Source of the DNA: Trebonia sp963767685
GTDB taxonomy: Bacteria > Actinomycetota > Actinomycetes > Streptosporangiales > Streptosporangiaceae
DNA length: 64,000 nucleotides
Assembly (NCBI GenBank): GCA_963767685.1
Contig: CAVYEZ010000010.1
Span: 571,671 to 635,670, forward strand
Reading direction: 5' to 3'
The notes below the pieces were generated by a model. The model had not been told where the DNA came from and ran no database searches. It was given only the letters and a program-made list of their open reading frames with translations. This document shows, one piece after another, positions 53,225 to 62,749 of this stretch. Numbering within the stretch: position 1 is the first letter of the stretch; every line of letters begins with the position of its first letter. A program made the position numbers and the translations under genes.

Positions 53225-53770
53225 ATGTCAAACCTCGACGACCTCTTGCGGAACAACGCCCGCTTCGCCGCGACCGACGCCAAGGAGCGCGTTCCCGCGA
53301 TCCCGTTCGTTCCGAACAAGCAGGTGTACATCCTTACCTGCATCGATCCCCGAGTCGACCCGGCGCAGGTCTTCGGCCTGGAACTCGGGGACGCGATCGT
53401 CGCCAGGACCGTGGGCGGCCGGGTGACCCCGGCGGTGATCCAGGACCTCGCCTGGATCTGCTACCTGCACGAGACCAAGACGCCGGACGCCGACTGGTTC
53501 GAGTTCGCGGTCATGCACCACACCGACTGCGGCTCGGGGTTCTACGCCGACGACGACCTTCGCCATGGCTTCGCGGCCCGCGGCTTCGACGACGCCGAGC
53601 TGGCGGCGCTGGCCGTCGTCGACCCGGCCGCCACCGTCCCGGTCGACGTCGCGAGGGTAATCGCGACGCCGCAGGTGTCGCCCCTGGTCAAGGTGTCGGG
53701 TTACTCCTACGACGTCAAGACCGGCCTGGTCACCACCGTCGTGCCGGCCCGCCCCCGGCAGGACGGCTGA
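53225..53770 (+). CDS. Beta-class carbonic anhydrase
   Basis: 181 residues. Zinc ligands and catalytic dyad are visible in YILTCIDPRVDPAQ (Cys, Asp-Arg) and AVMHHTDCGSGF (His, Cys). These four positions define beta-carbonic anhydrases; the Pro-rich short C-terminus fits the small actinobacterial type. Hydrates CO2 to bicarbonate in the cytoplasm. GGAGGCTTGAGGC precedes the ATG. Confidence 0.92.
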   Translation: MSNLDDLLRNNARFAATDAKERVPAIPFVPNKQVYILTCIDPRVDPAQVFGLELGDAIVARTVGGRVTPAVIQDLAWICYLHETKTPDADWFEFAVMHHTDCGSGFYADDDLRHGFAARGFDDAELAALAVVDPAATVPVDVARVIATPQVSPLVKVSGYSYDVKTGLVTTVVPARPRQDG

Positions 53771-53801
53771 CGCCGCACCAGTGCCCGGGCGGGGCGCGGA
53801 A

Positions 53802-53859
53802 CCCATGATGTGGAATACAAAGCGCCCCTAGAGGGGCCTAAAGTATCCCACGTCATGGG
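53802..53859. terminator. Long nested hairpin after carbonic anhydrase
   Basis: CCATGATGTGGAATAC (53803-53818) pairs with GTATCCCACGTCATGG (53843-53858) with two mismatches. The centre contains GCCCC/GGGGC around TAGA. It ends 78 bp before the Fpg start and is the likely terminator of the carbonic anhydrase transcript. Confidence 0.6.
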
Positions 53860-53936
53860 GTTGGGCGGCGGGTGCGGTAACAGTGGGCCAGGACAGCGCC
53901 GACCAACCCCGCGTTCACGCGACCGGGGGAAGACAC

Positions 53937-54806
53937 TTGCCTGAACTGCCGGAGGTGGAGTCGGCCCGGGCGGTCATCGAACGGAACGGGCTGCGGCGGC
54001 GCATCGTCGACGTCGACGATTCCGACTCGTACGTGTGCCGGCCGCACCCGCCCGGCGAAATCCGCCACGCGCTGCTCGGTGGCGAGCTTGTCGCCGCCAT
54101 GCGGCGAGGAAAGAGCATGTGGTGCCAGACCGACCCGTCGCTCGGGGTCACGCTCGGCATCCACCTCGGCATGTCGGGCAAGATCGTGATCGCCGATCCG
54201 GACGGGACCGAGGTCGACGGCGGCGACTACTGGGAAGGCGGCCGCAAGCCAGGCGATTACCGGTGGAAGCGCTTCTCCCTGACCTTCGAAGACGGCGGCC
54301 GCCTGATGCTGGTCGACCCGCGGCGCCTGGGCCGGGTCCGGCTTGACCCGCCCGTCGAGCGGCTCGGGCCCGACGCCCAGCTGATCACGCCGACGCAGTT
54401 CCGGGCCGCGCTGGCGGACGGCACCGCGCCGGTCAAGGCGCGGATCATGGACCAGGAGCGGATCGCGGGCATCGGCAACCTGCTGGCCGACGAGATCCTC
54501 TGGCGGGCCCGGGTCCACCCGGCGCGGGCCGTGGGCAGCCTGACCCCGCCGGAGAAGACGCACCTGCTGCGGGCCTGCCGGGACGCGATCAGGACGGCTC
54601 TCCACGAGGGCGGCGTGCACACCCTGACGATCATCTCGCACCGGCGCCGGGGCGGTACCTGCCCGCGCGATCACGCCCCGATGAGCACCGGCAAGGTCGA
54701 CGGACGGACCACCTGGTGGTGCTCGGCCGAGCAGCTGCTGGTGCCGGCAGCAGGCCGACCGGCCTTGCCTGGCACGACGGGACAAGCGGCGGAGGTCGCT
54801 GAGTAA
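53937..54806 (+). CDS. Fpg/Nei-family DNA glycosylase
   Basis: 289 residues from TTG 53937 (GGGGGA upstream), reading (M)PELPEVESARAVIE so that the catalytic Pro2-Glu3 pair is correctly placed. The conserved Lys of RRGKSMW, HLGMSGKIVI and ERIAGIGNLLADEILW (H2TH) are present. The C-terminal zinc finger is altered: CPRDHAPMSTG and TTWWCSAEQ keep Cys1 and Cys3 but replace Cys2 with His two residues later and lose Cys4. The enzyme should excise oxidised bases; the finger may be zinc-free or His-liganded. Confidence 0.9.
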   Translation: MPELPEVESARAVIERNGLRRRIVDVDDSDSYVCRPHPPGEIRHALLGGELVAAMRRGKSMWCQTDPSLGVTLGIHLGMSGKIVIADPDGTEVDGGDYWEGGRKPGDYRWKRFSLTFEDGGRLMLVDPRRLGRVRLDPPVERLGPDAQLITPTQFRAALADGTAPVKARIMDQERIAGIGNLLADEILWRARVHPARAVGSLTPPEKTHLLRACRDAIRTALHEGGVHTLTIISHRRRGGTCPRDHAPMSTGKVDGRTTWWCSAEQLLVPAAGRPALPGTTGQAAEVAE

Positions 54807-54814
54807 CCGCGCCG

Positions 54815-54849
54815 CCGTTCGGGCAACTGCTGTTGATCTTTCGGAACGG
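54815..54849. repeat. Dispersed intergenic inverted repeat, second copy
   Basis: CCGTTCGG (54815-54822) and CGGAACGG (54842-54849) flank a core reading GCAACTGCTGTTGATCTTT, aligning with the core of the copy at 19300-19338. It lies between the convergent Fpg and XRE-cupin genes, so it may also terminate transcription. Confidence 0.5.
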
Positions 54850-54875
54850 GAGCGGGTGACTGCCGCGCGCCACGC

Positions 54876-55484
54876 TCAGCCGGCCGGCGGCGGGTCGTAC
54901 AGCGGCCCGTCGGGCAGGGCCGGTGAGACGACCCACAGCACCTGGGTGGGGCCCGCCTGCGGGGCACCGCGGAAGCTGTGCCGGGTGTCGGCCGGGAAGG
55001 TAAAGGCGTCGCCCTGGCCGAGCGTGACCTGCTTCCCGGCGACCGTGATTTCCAGCTCCCCGGACAGCACGAACACGAACTCCACGTCGGCCGGCAGCGC
55101 GTAGTCCTCGGCCCCGCTTCCGCCGCCTGGCTCGATGTCACTCAGGATGGCCTGCAGGCGCTTCTCGCCGGCCGGGGTGAGGAGGTACTCGGTCATCTTG
55201 CGGCCGCCGAAGTTGATCTCCGGCCGCGTGTCGCGGCGGACCACCTCGCCCTTGGGGGTCTGGAACAGCGACCCGACCGAGACCCCGAGCGCGTCGCACA
55301 GCCGGATCAGCGAGGCGACCGAGACGTTGGCCAGGTCCCGCTCCAGCTTGGAGACGAACCCCTTGGTCAGGCCGGCCTGCTCGGCCACCTCGGCCATCGT
55401 CATTCGCGCGGCCAGCCTGGCCGCCCTCAGCTGCGCGCCGATCCGCCGACCGTCCGGGATCACTGCTGGCTCGCCGCTGGGCAC
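54876..55484 (-). CDS. XRE-family regulator with C-terminal cupin
   Basis: 202 residues from GTG 55484, with GGGAGGAGGGG upstream; the frame is open further but that part has no domain. HTH (about 12-70): LRAARLAARMTMAEVAEQAG, GLTKGFVSKLERDLANVSVA. Cupin (about 110-195): VEFVFVLSGELEITVAGKQV and FPADTRHSFRG. XRE-cupins typically repress a transporter or amine/purine catabolism and sense its substrate. Divergent from the NCS1 permease with clear GAAAC/GTTTC palindromes between. Confidence 0.92.
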   Translation of the reverse strand: MPSGEPAVIPDGRRIGAQLRAARLAARMTMAEVAEQAGLTKGFVSKLERDLANVSVASLIRLCDALGVSVGSLFQTPKGEVVRRDTRPEINFGGRKMTEYLLTPAGEKRLQAILSDIEPGGGSGAEDYALPADVEFVFVLSGELEITVAGKQVTLGQGDAFTFPADTRHSFRGAPQAGPTQVLWVVSPALPDGPLYDPPPAG

Positions 55485-55527
55485 GGCCCCTCCTCCCGGC
55501 GCCGGGACCTGGGTCGCCGGCAACCTA

Positions 55528-55577
55528 CAGGAAACTCTGTTTCGTTTATGAAACACATGTTGACTATCAGGAAACTC
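55528..55577. promoter_or_regulatory. Operator region for XRE-cupin/NCS1 divergon
   Basis: GAAACTCTGTTTC (55531-55543) is a perfect palindrome overlapping GTTTCGTTTATGAAAC (55539-55554). CAGGAAACTC occurs twice, at 55528 and 55568, exactly 40 bp apart. The arrangement fits a dimeric HTH regulator controlling both genes. Confidence 0.6.
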
Positions 55578-55642
55578 GTCGTCATTCTAGCTCGTGAGGC
55601 AGGTCATACCGAGTGTCCGGCCATGCGGAACTGGAGGCGGCG

Positions 55643-57148
55643 ATGGCGACACAGTCCCAGAAGCCCACGGTCGAGGCTGACATCGAACGCGGCCTCCTCA
55701 ACCAGATCGAGGTGCACTCGATCGACTGGATCCCCGACCCCGAGCGGCACGGCCGGACCTGGCAGCAGGCCATGCTGTGGTTCCTGGGGAACTTCCAGTA
55801 CTTCACGATCCCCATCGGCTTCGTCGGTCCCTCGCTCGGCCTGTCGCTGGGCTGGTCGATCCTGGCGGGCGCCGGTGGCATCGCCTTCGGCACGTTGTTC
55901 ATGGCCTTCCACGCCACCCAGGGACCGATCTTCGGACTCCCCCAGATGATCCAGACGCGGGCCCAGCTCGGCTACCGCGGGGTGGTCGTGGCGCTGTTCG
56001 CGGTGCTGTTCACCTACATGGCCTTCAACGTGGCCGACCAGGTGCTGCTGGCCAGCGGCCTGCACGGCGCGTTCGGCTGGAACGCCCAGCTGGTGGCGGC
56101 GGTCACCGCGGTGCTGGCGGCGGCGCTGGCGGTCTTCGGCTACGACTGGGTGCACCGGGTGTTCCGGTTCCTGCTGATCATCTCGCTGCCGTGCTACGCG
56201 ATCATCTCCGTCGCCATCCTCGCCGGGCACGCCGGCGGTCACGCGCCCGCCCACCCCGGCGGCTTCATCTTCGCCGCGTTCATGTCCCAGTTCTCGGTGG
56301 CCGCCGCCTACAACATCACCTACGCGCCCTACGTGTCGGACTACTCCCGCTACATGCCCCGCGACACCCCCGCCCGCGGGATCATCGGCGCCGTCTTCTT
56401 CGGCGCGTCGGGCTCGGCCGTCTGGCTGATCGCACTCGGCGCGTGGCTGGCCACCCGGCTGAACGTCAGCGACGGCCTGGTCGGGCTGCAGCTTTCCGGC
56501 GACAACGTGGCCGCGCCGCTCGGCTCGATCACCGCCTTCCTGTCCGCCACCGCGCTGCTCGCGACCATGGGGATGAACGCCTATGGCGGCATGCTCACCG
56601 TCCTGACCGGCATCGACTCGTTCAAGACGATCAAGACCAGCCGGACCTGGCGGGTGGCGACGGTCGTCGTCCTGGCCGTGGTGTGGTACGCCATCGGCGA
56701 GACCATCTCTACCAGCGGATCCAATACCGCGGTCAGCGCCGTGCTGAACTCGCTGACGCTCATGCTGTACCTGCTGGTGCCGTGGACCGCGCTGAACCTG
56801 GTGGACTTCTTCTTCGTCCGCCGCGGGCACTACGCGATCACCGACATCTTCCGGCCGGACGGGGTCTACGGCATCTGGGGCTGGCGCGGCCTGACCGCCT
56901 ACTTCGCCGGGTTCGCGGCCGAGATCCCGTTCATGGTGCTGCCGCCGATCGCCGGCCTGTCCTACAACGGCTGGATCCCCAATCACGTGACCAACGGCGT
57001 GGACTACTCCTGGCTGGTCGGCCTGGTCGTGGCCGGCCTGGTGTACTGGGTCCTGTCGCGTTCCCTTGACCTGACCGCCGAGCAGGCCGCCATCGCCGCC
57101 AGCGACCGGGAACTAGCCGCCATCGACGCGTCTAGCCGGGGGGCGTGA
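55643..57148 (+). CDS. NCS1-family nucleobase/cytosine-purine permease
   Basis: 501 residues from ATG 55643 (GGAGGCGGCG upstream); GTG 55613 is an alternative. Twelve hydrophobic segments, with LGNFQYFTIPIGFVGPSLGL in TM1 (substrate region) and YAPYVSDYSRYMPRDTPARG, the NCS1 signature loop. It should import a nucleobase, hydantoin or similar ring compound by cation symport. The XRE-cupin regulator next door probably responds to that compound. It ends 71 bp before a perfect 21-bp hairpin. Confidence 0.9.
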   Translation: MATQSQKPTVEADIERGLLNQIEVHSIDWIPDPERHGRTWQQAMLWFLGNFQYFTIPIGFVGPSLGLSLGWSILAGAGGIAFGTLFMAFHATQGPIFGLPQMIQTRAQLGYRGVVVALFAVLFTYMAFNVADQVLLASGLHGAFGWNAQLVAAVTAVLAAALAVFGYDWVHRVFRFLLIISLPCYAIISVAILAGHAGGHAPAHPGGFIFAAFMSQFSVAAAYNITYAPYVSDYSRYMPRDTPARGIIGAVFFGASGSAVWLIALGAWLATRLNVSDGLVGLQLSGDNVAAPLGSITAFLSATALLATMGMNAYGGMLTVLTGIDSFKTIKTSRTWRVATVVVLAVVWYAIGETISTSGSNTAVSAVLNSLTLMLYLLVPWTALNLVDFFFVRRGHYAITDIFRPDGVYGIWGWRGLTAYFAGFAAEIPFMVLPPIAGLSYNGWIPNHVTNGVDYSWLVGLVVAGLVYWVLSRSLDLTAEQAAIAASDRELAAIDASSRGA

Positions 57149-57219
57149 CCGAGGCCGGATCAGCGCGGAGGATGCGCGGAGGCGCCCACGGGCGTACCCA
57201 TACGGGGTATACGTCGGCG

Positions 57220-57265
57220 ATTGGGTGTCCTTTGTGCCCGCGAGCGGGCACAAAGGACACCCAAT
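57220..57265. terminator. Perfect 21-bp hairpin
   Basis: TTGGGTGTCCTTTGTGCCCG plus one more A-T pair (57220-57240) matches 57245-57265 exactly around a CGAG loop. It terminates the NCS1 permease transcript and perhaps transcription from the right. Confidence 0.85.
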
Positions 57266-57337
57266 GATGCTCCCGCCCGCTGTTTACGGCGGATTTTGTT
57301 CGGGCAAAAAGTGATATGTCCGGCTCAATACCCTTTG

Positions 57338-57398
57338 GACCGGCCCGGTGAACTTCGAGCTGCGCGACGGGCGGATCGCGAGCCTGCGAATCAGCTGA
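57338..57398 (+). pseudogene. Possible short 3' gene remnant
   Basis: The frame reads TGPVNFELRDGRIASLRIS then stop, which resembles the last strand of an NTF2/SnoaL-like protein. There is no start and no upstream body. Very short, so only a suggestion. Confidence 0.2.
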
Positions 57399-57420
57399 CG
57401 GAGCGGCCAGTTCGGCCTGG

Positions 57421-58590
57421 TCAGACGAACGCGCTGAGGCCGGTGATGGCGCGGCCGACCACCAGGGTGTTGATTTCCCTGGTGCCTTCGTACGAGTAGA
57501 TCGCCTCGGCGTCGGCCACGAACCGGCCGACCTGGTGCTCGAGCAGGATCCCGTTGCCGCCGAGCAGTTCCCTGGCGTAGCCGACGGTTTCCCGCATGCG
57601 CACCGTGCAGAACGCCTTGGCCAGCGCGGAGTGCTCGTCCCTGGCCTCGCCCGCGGCCTGCAACTGGGCGAGCCTCGCGCACATGGTGGCCGAGGCCGTG
57701 ATGTTGCCGAGCATCCGCACCAGGAGGTCCTGGACCAGCTGGAAGCCCGCGATCGGCCTGCCGAACTGCTCGCGTTCCTTGGCGTAGGCGAGCGCGCGCT
57801 CGTAGGCGCCCATGGCGCAGCCGACCGCCTGCCAGGCCACCCCCGCGCGGGTCAGCCGCAGCACCGCCGCGGTCTGGCGGAACGACTCGGCCCGCTGCAG
57901 CCGGGAGGACTCGGGAACGCGGACGCCCGCCAGCGTGATCTCCGCGTTCTGCACTACCCGCAGCGCGATCTTGTCGTGCATCTTGGTGGTCGACAGGCCC
58001 GGCGTCCCCTTCTCCACGACGAAGCCCTTGACCTGCCCGTCGGACCCGTCCCGGGCCCAGATGACGATGTAATCGGCGAACGTCGCGTTCCCGATCCACT
58101 TCTTCTGGCCGTCCAGCACCCACCAGTCGCCCTCGCGGCGCGCGGCCGTGCCGAGACCGCCCGCGACCCCGGAGCCGACGTCGGGCTCGGTCAGGCCGAA
58201 CGCGCCGATCTTTTCCATCCGCGCCATCTCCGGCAGCCAGCGCTGCTTCTGCTCTTCGCTGCCGCACAGGTAGATCGAGCCCATCGCCAGCCCGCTGTGC
58301 ACGCCCATGAACGTCGACATGGAGGGGTCAGACCGGGCGATCTGCATCGCCAGCACGCCGTCGAGCAGCGGCCCGCCGCCGGGGCAGCCGTACCCCTGGT
58401 AAGCCACGCCGGCGATGCCGAGCCCGGCGAAACCCGCGGCGAGCTCGTGCGGGAACTCTTCCCTGGTCCAGTAGTGGTTGATGACCGGTTCGATCTCCTT
58501 GGTCATGAACTCCCTGGTGCGCCGCACGGCATCGCGCCCGGCGTCGTCCAGCAGCTGCCCGATCCCGTAGAAATCGGTGAAATCTTCCAT
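57421..58590 (-). CDS. Acyl-CoA dehydrogenase (glutaryl-CoA dehydrogenase-like)
   Basis: 389 residues. FGLTEPDVGSGVAGGLGT contacts FAD and substrate, WVLDGQKKWIGNATFADYIV follows, and the catalytic base Glu is in the YEGTREINTLVVGRAITG segment (about residue 370). The pattern with GLTEPDVGS and YEGT is closest to glutaryl-CoA and related dehydrogenases, so a short-chain dicarboxyl- or branched-acyl-CoA is possible. GGGGGAGGG precedes ATG. Divergent from the amidohydrolase. Confidence 0.92.
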   Translation of the reverse strand: MEDFTDFYGIGQLLDDAGRDAVRRTREFMTKEIEPVINHYWTREEFPHELAAGFAGLGIAGVAYQGYGCPGGGPLLDGVLAMQIARSDPSMSTFMGVHSGLAMGSIYLCGSEEQKQRWLPEMARMEKIGAFGLTEPDVGSGVAGGLGTAARREGDWWVLDGQKKWIGNATFADYIVIWARDGSDGQVKGFVVEKGTPGLSTTKMHDKIALRVVQNAEITLAGVRVPESSRLQRAESFRQTAAVLRLTRAGVAWQAVGCAMGAYERALAYAKEREQFGRPIAGFQLVQDLLVRMLGNITASATMCARLAQLQAAGEARDEHSALAKAFCTVRMRETVGYARELLGGNGILLEHQVGRFVADAEAIYSYEGTREINTLVVGRAITGLSAFV

Positions 58591-58778
58591 CAGGCCCTCC
58601 CCCGGGAAGCTGGACGCCTGCGGGCTCGGCGACCTCGGTCACCAGTCTCAGGTGCCCGTCGTGGCCCGGGTAAAACGCCAAGCGCGGACCACCGTGGCCG
58701 CGCACCTAGCCGCGGCGGCCGCCTGGCATCAGGCTGGTACGGGTACGAGTGCCTGGTGACCGCCAAGGAGGCAAGCCG

Positions 58779-60418
58779 GTGGAGCTGATCGTCGAGGATG
58801 CCGAGTTCGTCACGATGACGCCGGCCAGTGAGGGCGGTGGCGCCGAGAACAGCGGCGCCGAGAGCATGCTGGTGCGCGACGGCCGGATCGCCGCGATCGG
58901 CCCCGCCGGCGCCGCGCGCGCCGCCGCGGGACCCGGCGCGGCCGTGCTGCGGCTGGACGGCGCCACGGTGATACCGGGCCTGATCGACGCCCACTGCCAC
59001 GTGATCAACGTCGGTTACCTGGCCGCGGGCGCCGACTGCAGCCAGCCCGCGGCCCCGGACATCGCGGCGATCCAGGCCCGGCTGCGCGCCGCCGCGGACC
59101 GGACGCCGGCCGGATCATGGGTCATGGGCAGCGGCTACGTCGAGTACAAGCTCGCCGAGCAGCGGCACCCGACCCGCGCGGACCTGGACGCGGCCGTGCC
59201 GGACCGCCCGGCGGTGATCTACCACACGTCCCTGCACGCGTGCGTGCTCAACTCGGCGGCGCTGCGCGCGGCGGGGTTCGCCGACGGCCAGCCGGACCCG
59301 CCGGACGGCGCGTTCGGCCGTGACGAGCGGGGCCTGCTTACCGGCGTGATCTTCGAAGGGCCGATGTTCCGGCTGCTCGGGGACAGGCTCAGGGACGACA
59401 TCGGCGAGCATGGACGCGGCCGGGCGGGCGCGGGTCGTGCGACGCGCCGGGGAACGACTCGCCGCCCTTGGCATTACCGCGGCCGGCGACGCGGACCTGC
59501 GCTGCCAGACGTTCGCCGCGTACGCCGAGGCCGATGACGCCGGCGGCCTGAGCCAGCGCGTCTACGGGATGATCGTGCACGACGAGGTGGATGAGCTGAC
59601 CCGCTCTGACCTGTACGGCCGCCGGTCCGGGCGGCTGGCGGCGCGGGCCGTGAAGATCTGGGCGGACGGCGGGATGAGCAGCCGCACCGCGGCCATCCAC
59701 GGAACCTACCCGGTGCCGCCGTTCGGCTCCGGGATCTTGTACTTCGAGCCGGCCGAGCTCACGGCGATGGTGCGGGACTTCGCGGCCCGCGGCTTCCAGG
59801 TCTGCGTCCACGCGCAGGGCGACCGGGCGATCGAGATCGTGCTCGACGCGTACGCGCAGGCGCTGGCCGGGACACCGGGAAACCCGCGCAGGCACCGCAT
59901 CGAGCACGGCGGTGCCATGTACCCGGCGCTGACCGCGCGGGCGGCCGAACTCGGGATCCTGGTGGTGAGCCAGCCCGGCTTCCTCTCCGGCCTGGGCGAC
60001 GGCTTCGCCGCGGCGTTCCCCGGCCGGGCGGACCAGCTGTACGCGTTCCGGTCCTGGCTGCGGGCCGGGATCACGGTCGCCGGATCCTCCGACGCCCCGG
60101 TCATCACGCCCGGACCCGCGCACCGGGATCCGCGACGCCATCGTTCGCCGCACGGAGGCCGGCCGGGTCATCGGCCCGGATGAGCGGCTAACCGCCCGCG
60201 ACGCCCTCGCCCTGTACACGACGGGCGGCGCGTACGCCATGCACCGCGAGGCCGAGATCGGCTCGCTGGCGCCGGGCAAGCTTGCGGACTTCACCGTCCT
60301 TGACCGCAACCCGCTCGGCGTCGAGCCGGAGCAGATCACCGGCATCCAGGTGCTGGCCACCGTCGTCGACGGGGCGCCCACCTACCAGTCGGGCGCCTTC
60401 ACCGTCCCGCCGGGCTGA
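58779..60418 (+). pseudogene. YtcJ-type amidohydrolase with two frameshifts
   Basis: GTG 58779 follows AAGGAGG. Frame 1 (to about 59405) has VIPGLIDAHCHV with the HxH metal motif. Frame 2 (about 59410 to 60110) has KIWADGGMSSRTAAIHG, VCVHAQGDRAIEIVL, RIEHGG and AGSSDAPV. Frame 3 (about 60115-60418) has TGIRDAIVRRTEAGRVIGP, LYTTGGAYAMHREAEIGSLA and a normal C-terminus. All motifs of a full ~545-residue amidohydrolase survive without internal stops. Two single-base indels therefore break it, either very recent decay or sequence error. Confidence 0.8.
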
Positions 60419-60429
60419 TGGGCCGCCGG

Positions 60430-60805
60430 TCAGCGGTGCGCGCGCGGGGGCGCGACCGGCGCGCCGGGGCCGTTCTGCGGCGGCCACGGCGGGGCTGACC
60501 CGGGCGGCACGCCCGGGCCCGGCGGCGGCTGCTGCCACTGGGCCGGAGTCGCGGGCCGCGGGCACGGCCCCGCTGTGGGCACCGCCCCCGCTGTGGGCAC
60601 CGCCCCCGCTGTGGGCACCGCCCCGGCCGTGGGCACCGCCCCGGCCGTGGGCGCTGCGCCGCGGGCGCCCTGGCGTGGCACTGACGGAGCCGTTGGCGCC
60701 GCCGGTCAGCCATGACACCAGCAGGCACACCCCGATCACCACTGCCGTCACGATCACGGCCAGGATCAACGCGATCCCGGCGATAATGCCAAGCAAGCTC
60801 ACCAT
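60430..60805 (-). CDS. Small membrane protein with Pro-rich tail, probably frameshifted
   Basis: From ATG 60805 the start MVSLLGIIAGIALILAVIVT gives one long transmembrane segment. After about residue 40 the current frame becomes Gly/His-rich and would run on antisense to the amidohydrolase (to 60188). The neighbouring frame gives a tidy tail, ATPAQWQQPPPGPGVPPGSA, ending at 60430. A one-base shift near 60680, beside an 18-bp tandem repeat, is likely. Function unknown. Confidence 0.5.
60572..60661. repeat. Five tandem 18-bp units
   Basis: Units GCTGTGGGCACCGCCCCC at 60572, 60590 and 60608, GCCGTGGGCACCGCCCCG at 60626 and a degenerate fifth at 60644. In the likely coding frame of the minus-strand membrane protein each unit gives PTAGAV. 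Its 18-bp length preserves the frame. Confidence 0.75.
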
Positions 60806-61095
60806 GCCGCTCGCCCCACTCGCACAACGGGCCGCCTGGCGGCCTTCGACTCATCGATCGCCTGCCGCGAGGGAGCCCGACCGGCATGCGGCACCGTCTG
60901 GCGCTCGGTCGTCACTCGCATCTCTCCTTCGGAAGCTTGTATCTAAGCTACGGCAGTAAATCTACGTTGGCGTAGGTTTAAAGGGTTATTAACGACCCTC
61001 GGCGGTGAGCGTTCGGCGACGGGGGCGCGAACGCATCCACCCAGCTCGGGCGGGGAGGCGGTAGCCGAGCGGGCCGCCCGCGACCGGTTCCGCCG
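60806..61095. other. Intergenic region upstream of the membrane protein
   Basis: No gene. AAATCTACG (60958-60966) and CGTAGGTTT (60971-60979) form a near-perfect inverted repeat in an A+T-rich patch, a candidate operator or promoter element for the gene starting at 60805. Confidence 0.35.
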
Positions 61096-62734
61096 CTACG
61101 CGCGCCCGGCCGGGCGCGAGCCGGTCAGGCTGAGCGGGGTGAGGGAGAGCAGGTCGATGTCGAGCAGCGTCGGGCGGCCCGACGCGATGGCCGCGCGGAA
61201 CGCCGACTCGAACTCGGCCGGGCCGGCCACCCGGGCGGCCTGCACGCCCATCGACTTCGCGAGCGCGGGGAAGTCCGGGGTGGTGAGGTCGACGCCGAAG
61301 TTCCGGCCGTCGAACTGGCGGGCCTCGATGCCGCGCAGCACGCCGTAGCCGCGGTCGTTGAACAGGCAGATGACCACGGGAAGGTCGTGCTGCACCGCCG
61401 TGGCCAGCTCGCCGACGTGCAGCATGAACCCGCCGTCGCCCGCGATCAGCACCGCCGGGTGCCCGCTGCCGACCGCCGCGCCAAGCGCGAGCGGCAGGCC
61501 GGGGCCGATCGCCGCCGAGGCGGGCCGCACGGACGTCCGTGGCCGCAGGATCGGCACCAGCCGGTCGCCCCACAGGTAGGCGGGCACGGTCGCGTCCCTG
61601 ACGATGACCGACTCGCGCGGTGCGTGCCGCCGGATGGCGTCCATGATCTGGCAGTGGTCCTCGCCGAGCCGGGCGCGGGCGTCCGCGCGCGCCTCCGCGG
61701 CCGCCGCCGCGGCCTTCTCGGCGTGGCCAGGGTCGGTGCTGACCCGGTCGATCGCCCCGAGCAGGAGCTCGAGGCCGATGCGGGCGTCGCCGACGACCGG
61801 CAGGGCCGTCGGGTAGCTCCGCCCGATGACCGCGGGGTCGGCGTCGAGGTGCGCCAGCGTGCCGCCGAAGGACAGGCGCCAGTTGCGGGTGCTGCTGCCC
61901 TGGAATCGGGTGCCCACCGCGAGCACCACGTCGGCGCCAGAAACGACCTCCTCGACCTGCGGGCTGGTGGTCAGCGCGCCCAGGCACAGCGGGTGGTCCT
62001 CGGGGATCGAGCCGCGGCCCTCGACCGTGGTGACGACCGGGGCGCCGAGATGCTCGGCCAGCGCGACCAGCGCCGGCCCGGCGCCCGAGCTCGACGACGC
62101 CGCCGCCGGCCCACAGCACCGGCCGGGTCGCGGCCGACAGCGCCTCGGCCACCTTGGCCAGGGCGTCGGCGTCGGGGACGTAGCCGGTGTCCTTGCGCAG
62201 GCCGGGTATTGCCACGTCGGCCCGGCGGTACTGCTGGTCGATCGGGATCTCCACCGCCCCCGGCTGCGGCCGGCCCGCGCGGATGTCCTCGGCCGCGGCG
62301 ATGACGGCCCGGCCGATGTCCTCGGTGCGGCGCACCGTCTCCACCCGCCGGCAGAGTGAGGACAGCATGCGCCCCTGGTGCTCGGCCTCGTGCAGGAAGC
62401 CCTTGGCCTTGCCCAGGTAGCCGCTCTCGATCTGGCCGGTGATGAGCAGCACCGGCGAGGAGGCGAAGCCCGCCTCGAACAGGCCGGTCATGGTGTTGGT
62501 CGTGCCCGGCCCGGTGCTGGCGATGACCACGCCGAGTTCCCCGGTGGCGCGCGCGTAGCCGTCGGCGGCGTGCGCGGCGGCCTGCTCGTGCCTTACCCCG
62601 ATCGGCGTGATGGTGCCGCGCCGCGCGATGGCGTCGTAGATCGGCAGGTTGTGGACGCTCACGATGCCGAAGACGTGGCGGACGCCGAGCAGCTCGAGGG
62701 CGGAGACAACCGCCTCTCCTCCCGTCATCTCCAC
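61096..62734 (-). pseudogene. Acetolactate synthase-like ThDP enzyme with one frameshift
   Basis: GTG 62734 follows GGAGGAG. Frame 1 (to about 62088) has the N-terminal domain: VFGIVSVHNLPIYDAIARRG, catalytic Glu in IGVRHEQAAAHAADGYARA, and STGPGTTNTMTGLFEAG. Frame 2 (about 62085-61096) starts AGPALVALAEHLGAP and contains the ThDP motif GDGGFMLHVG through FNDRGYG. The family condenses or decarboxylates 2-oxo acids. Only one base in GGGCGCCGGG must be removed to restore about 545 residues. It lies 15 bp after the alcohol dehydrogenase gene, so the two form an operon. Confidence 0.82.
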
Positions 62735-62749
62735 AGTGGACTCCTCCAG

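Noticed and set aside
60572..60661. 18-bp tandem units considered as CRISPR repeats
   Set aside because: They are contiguous without spacers and encode a hexapeptide repeat.
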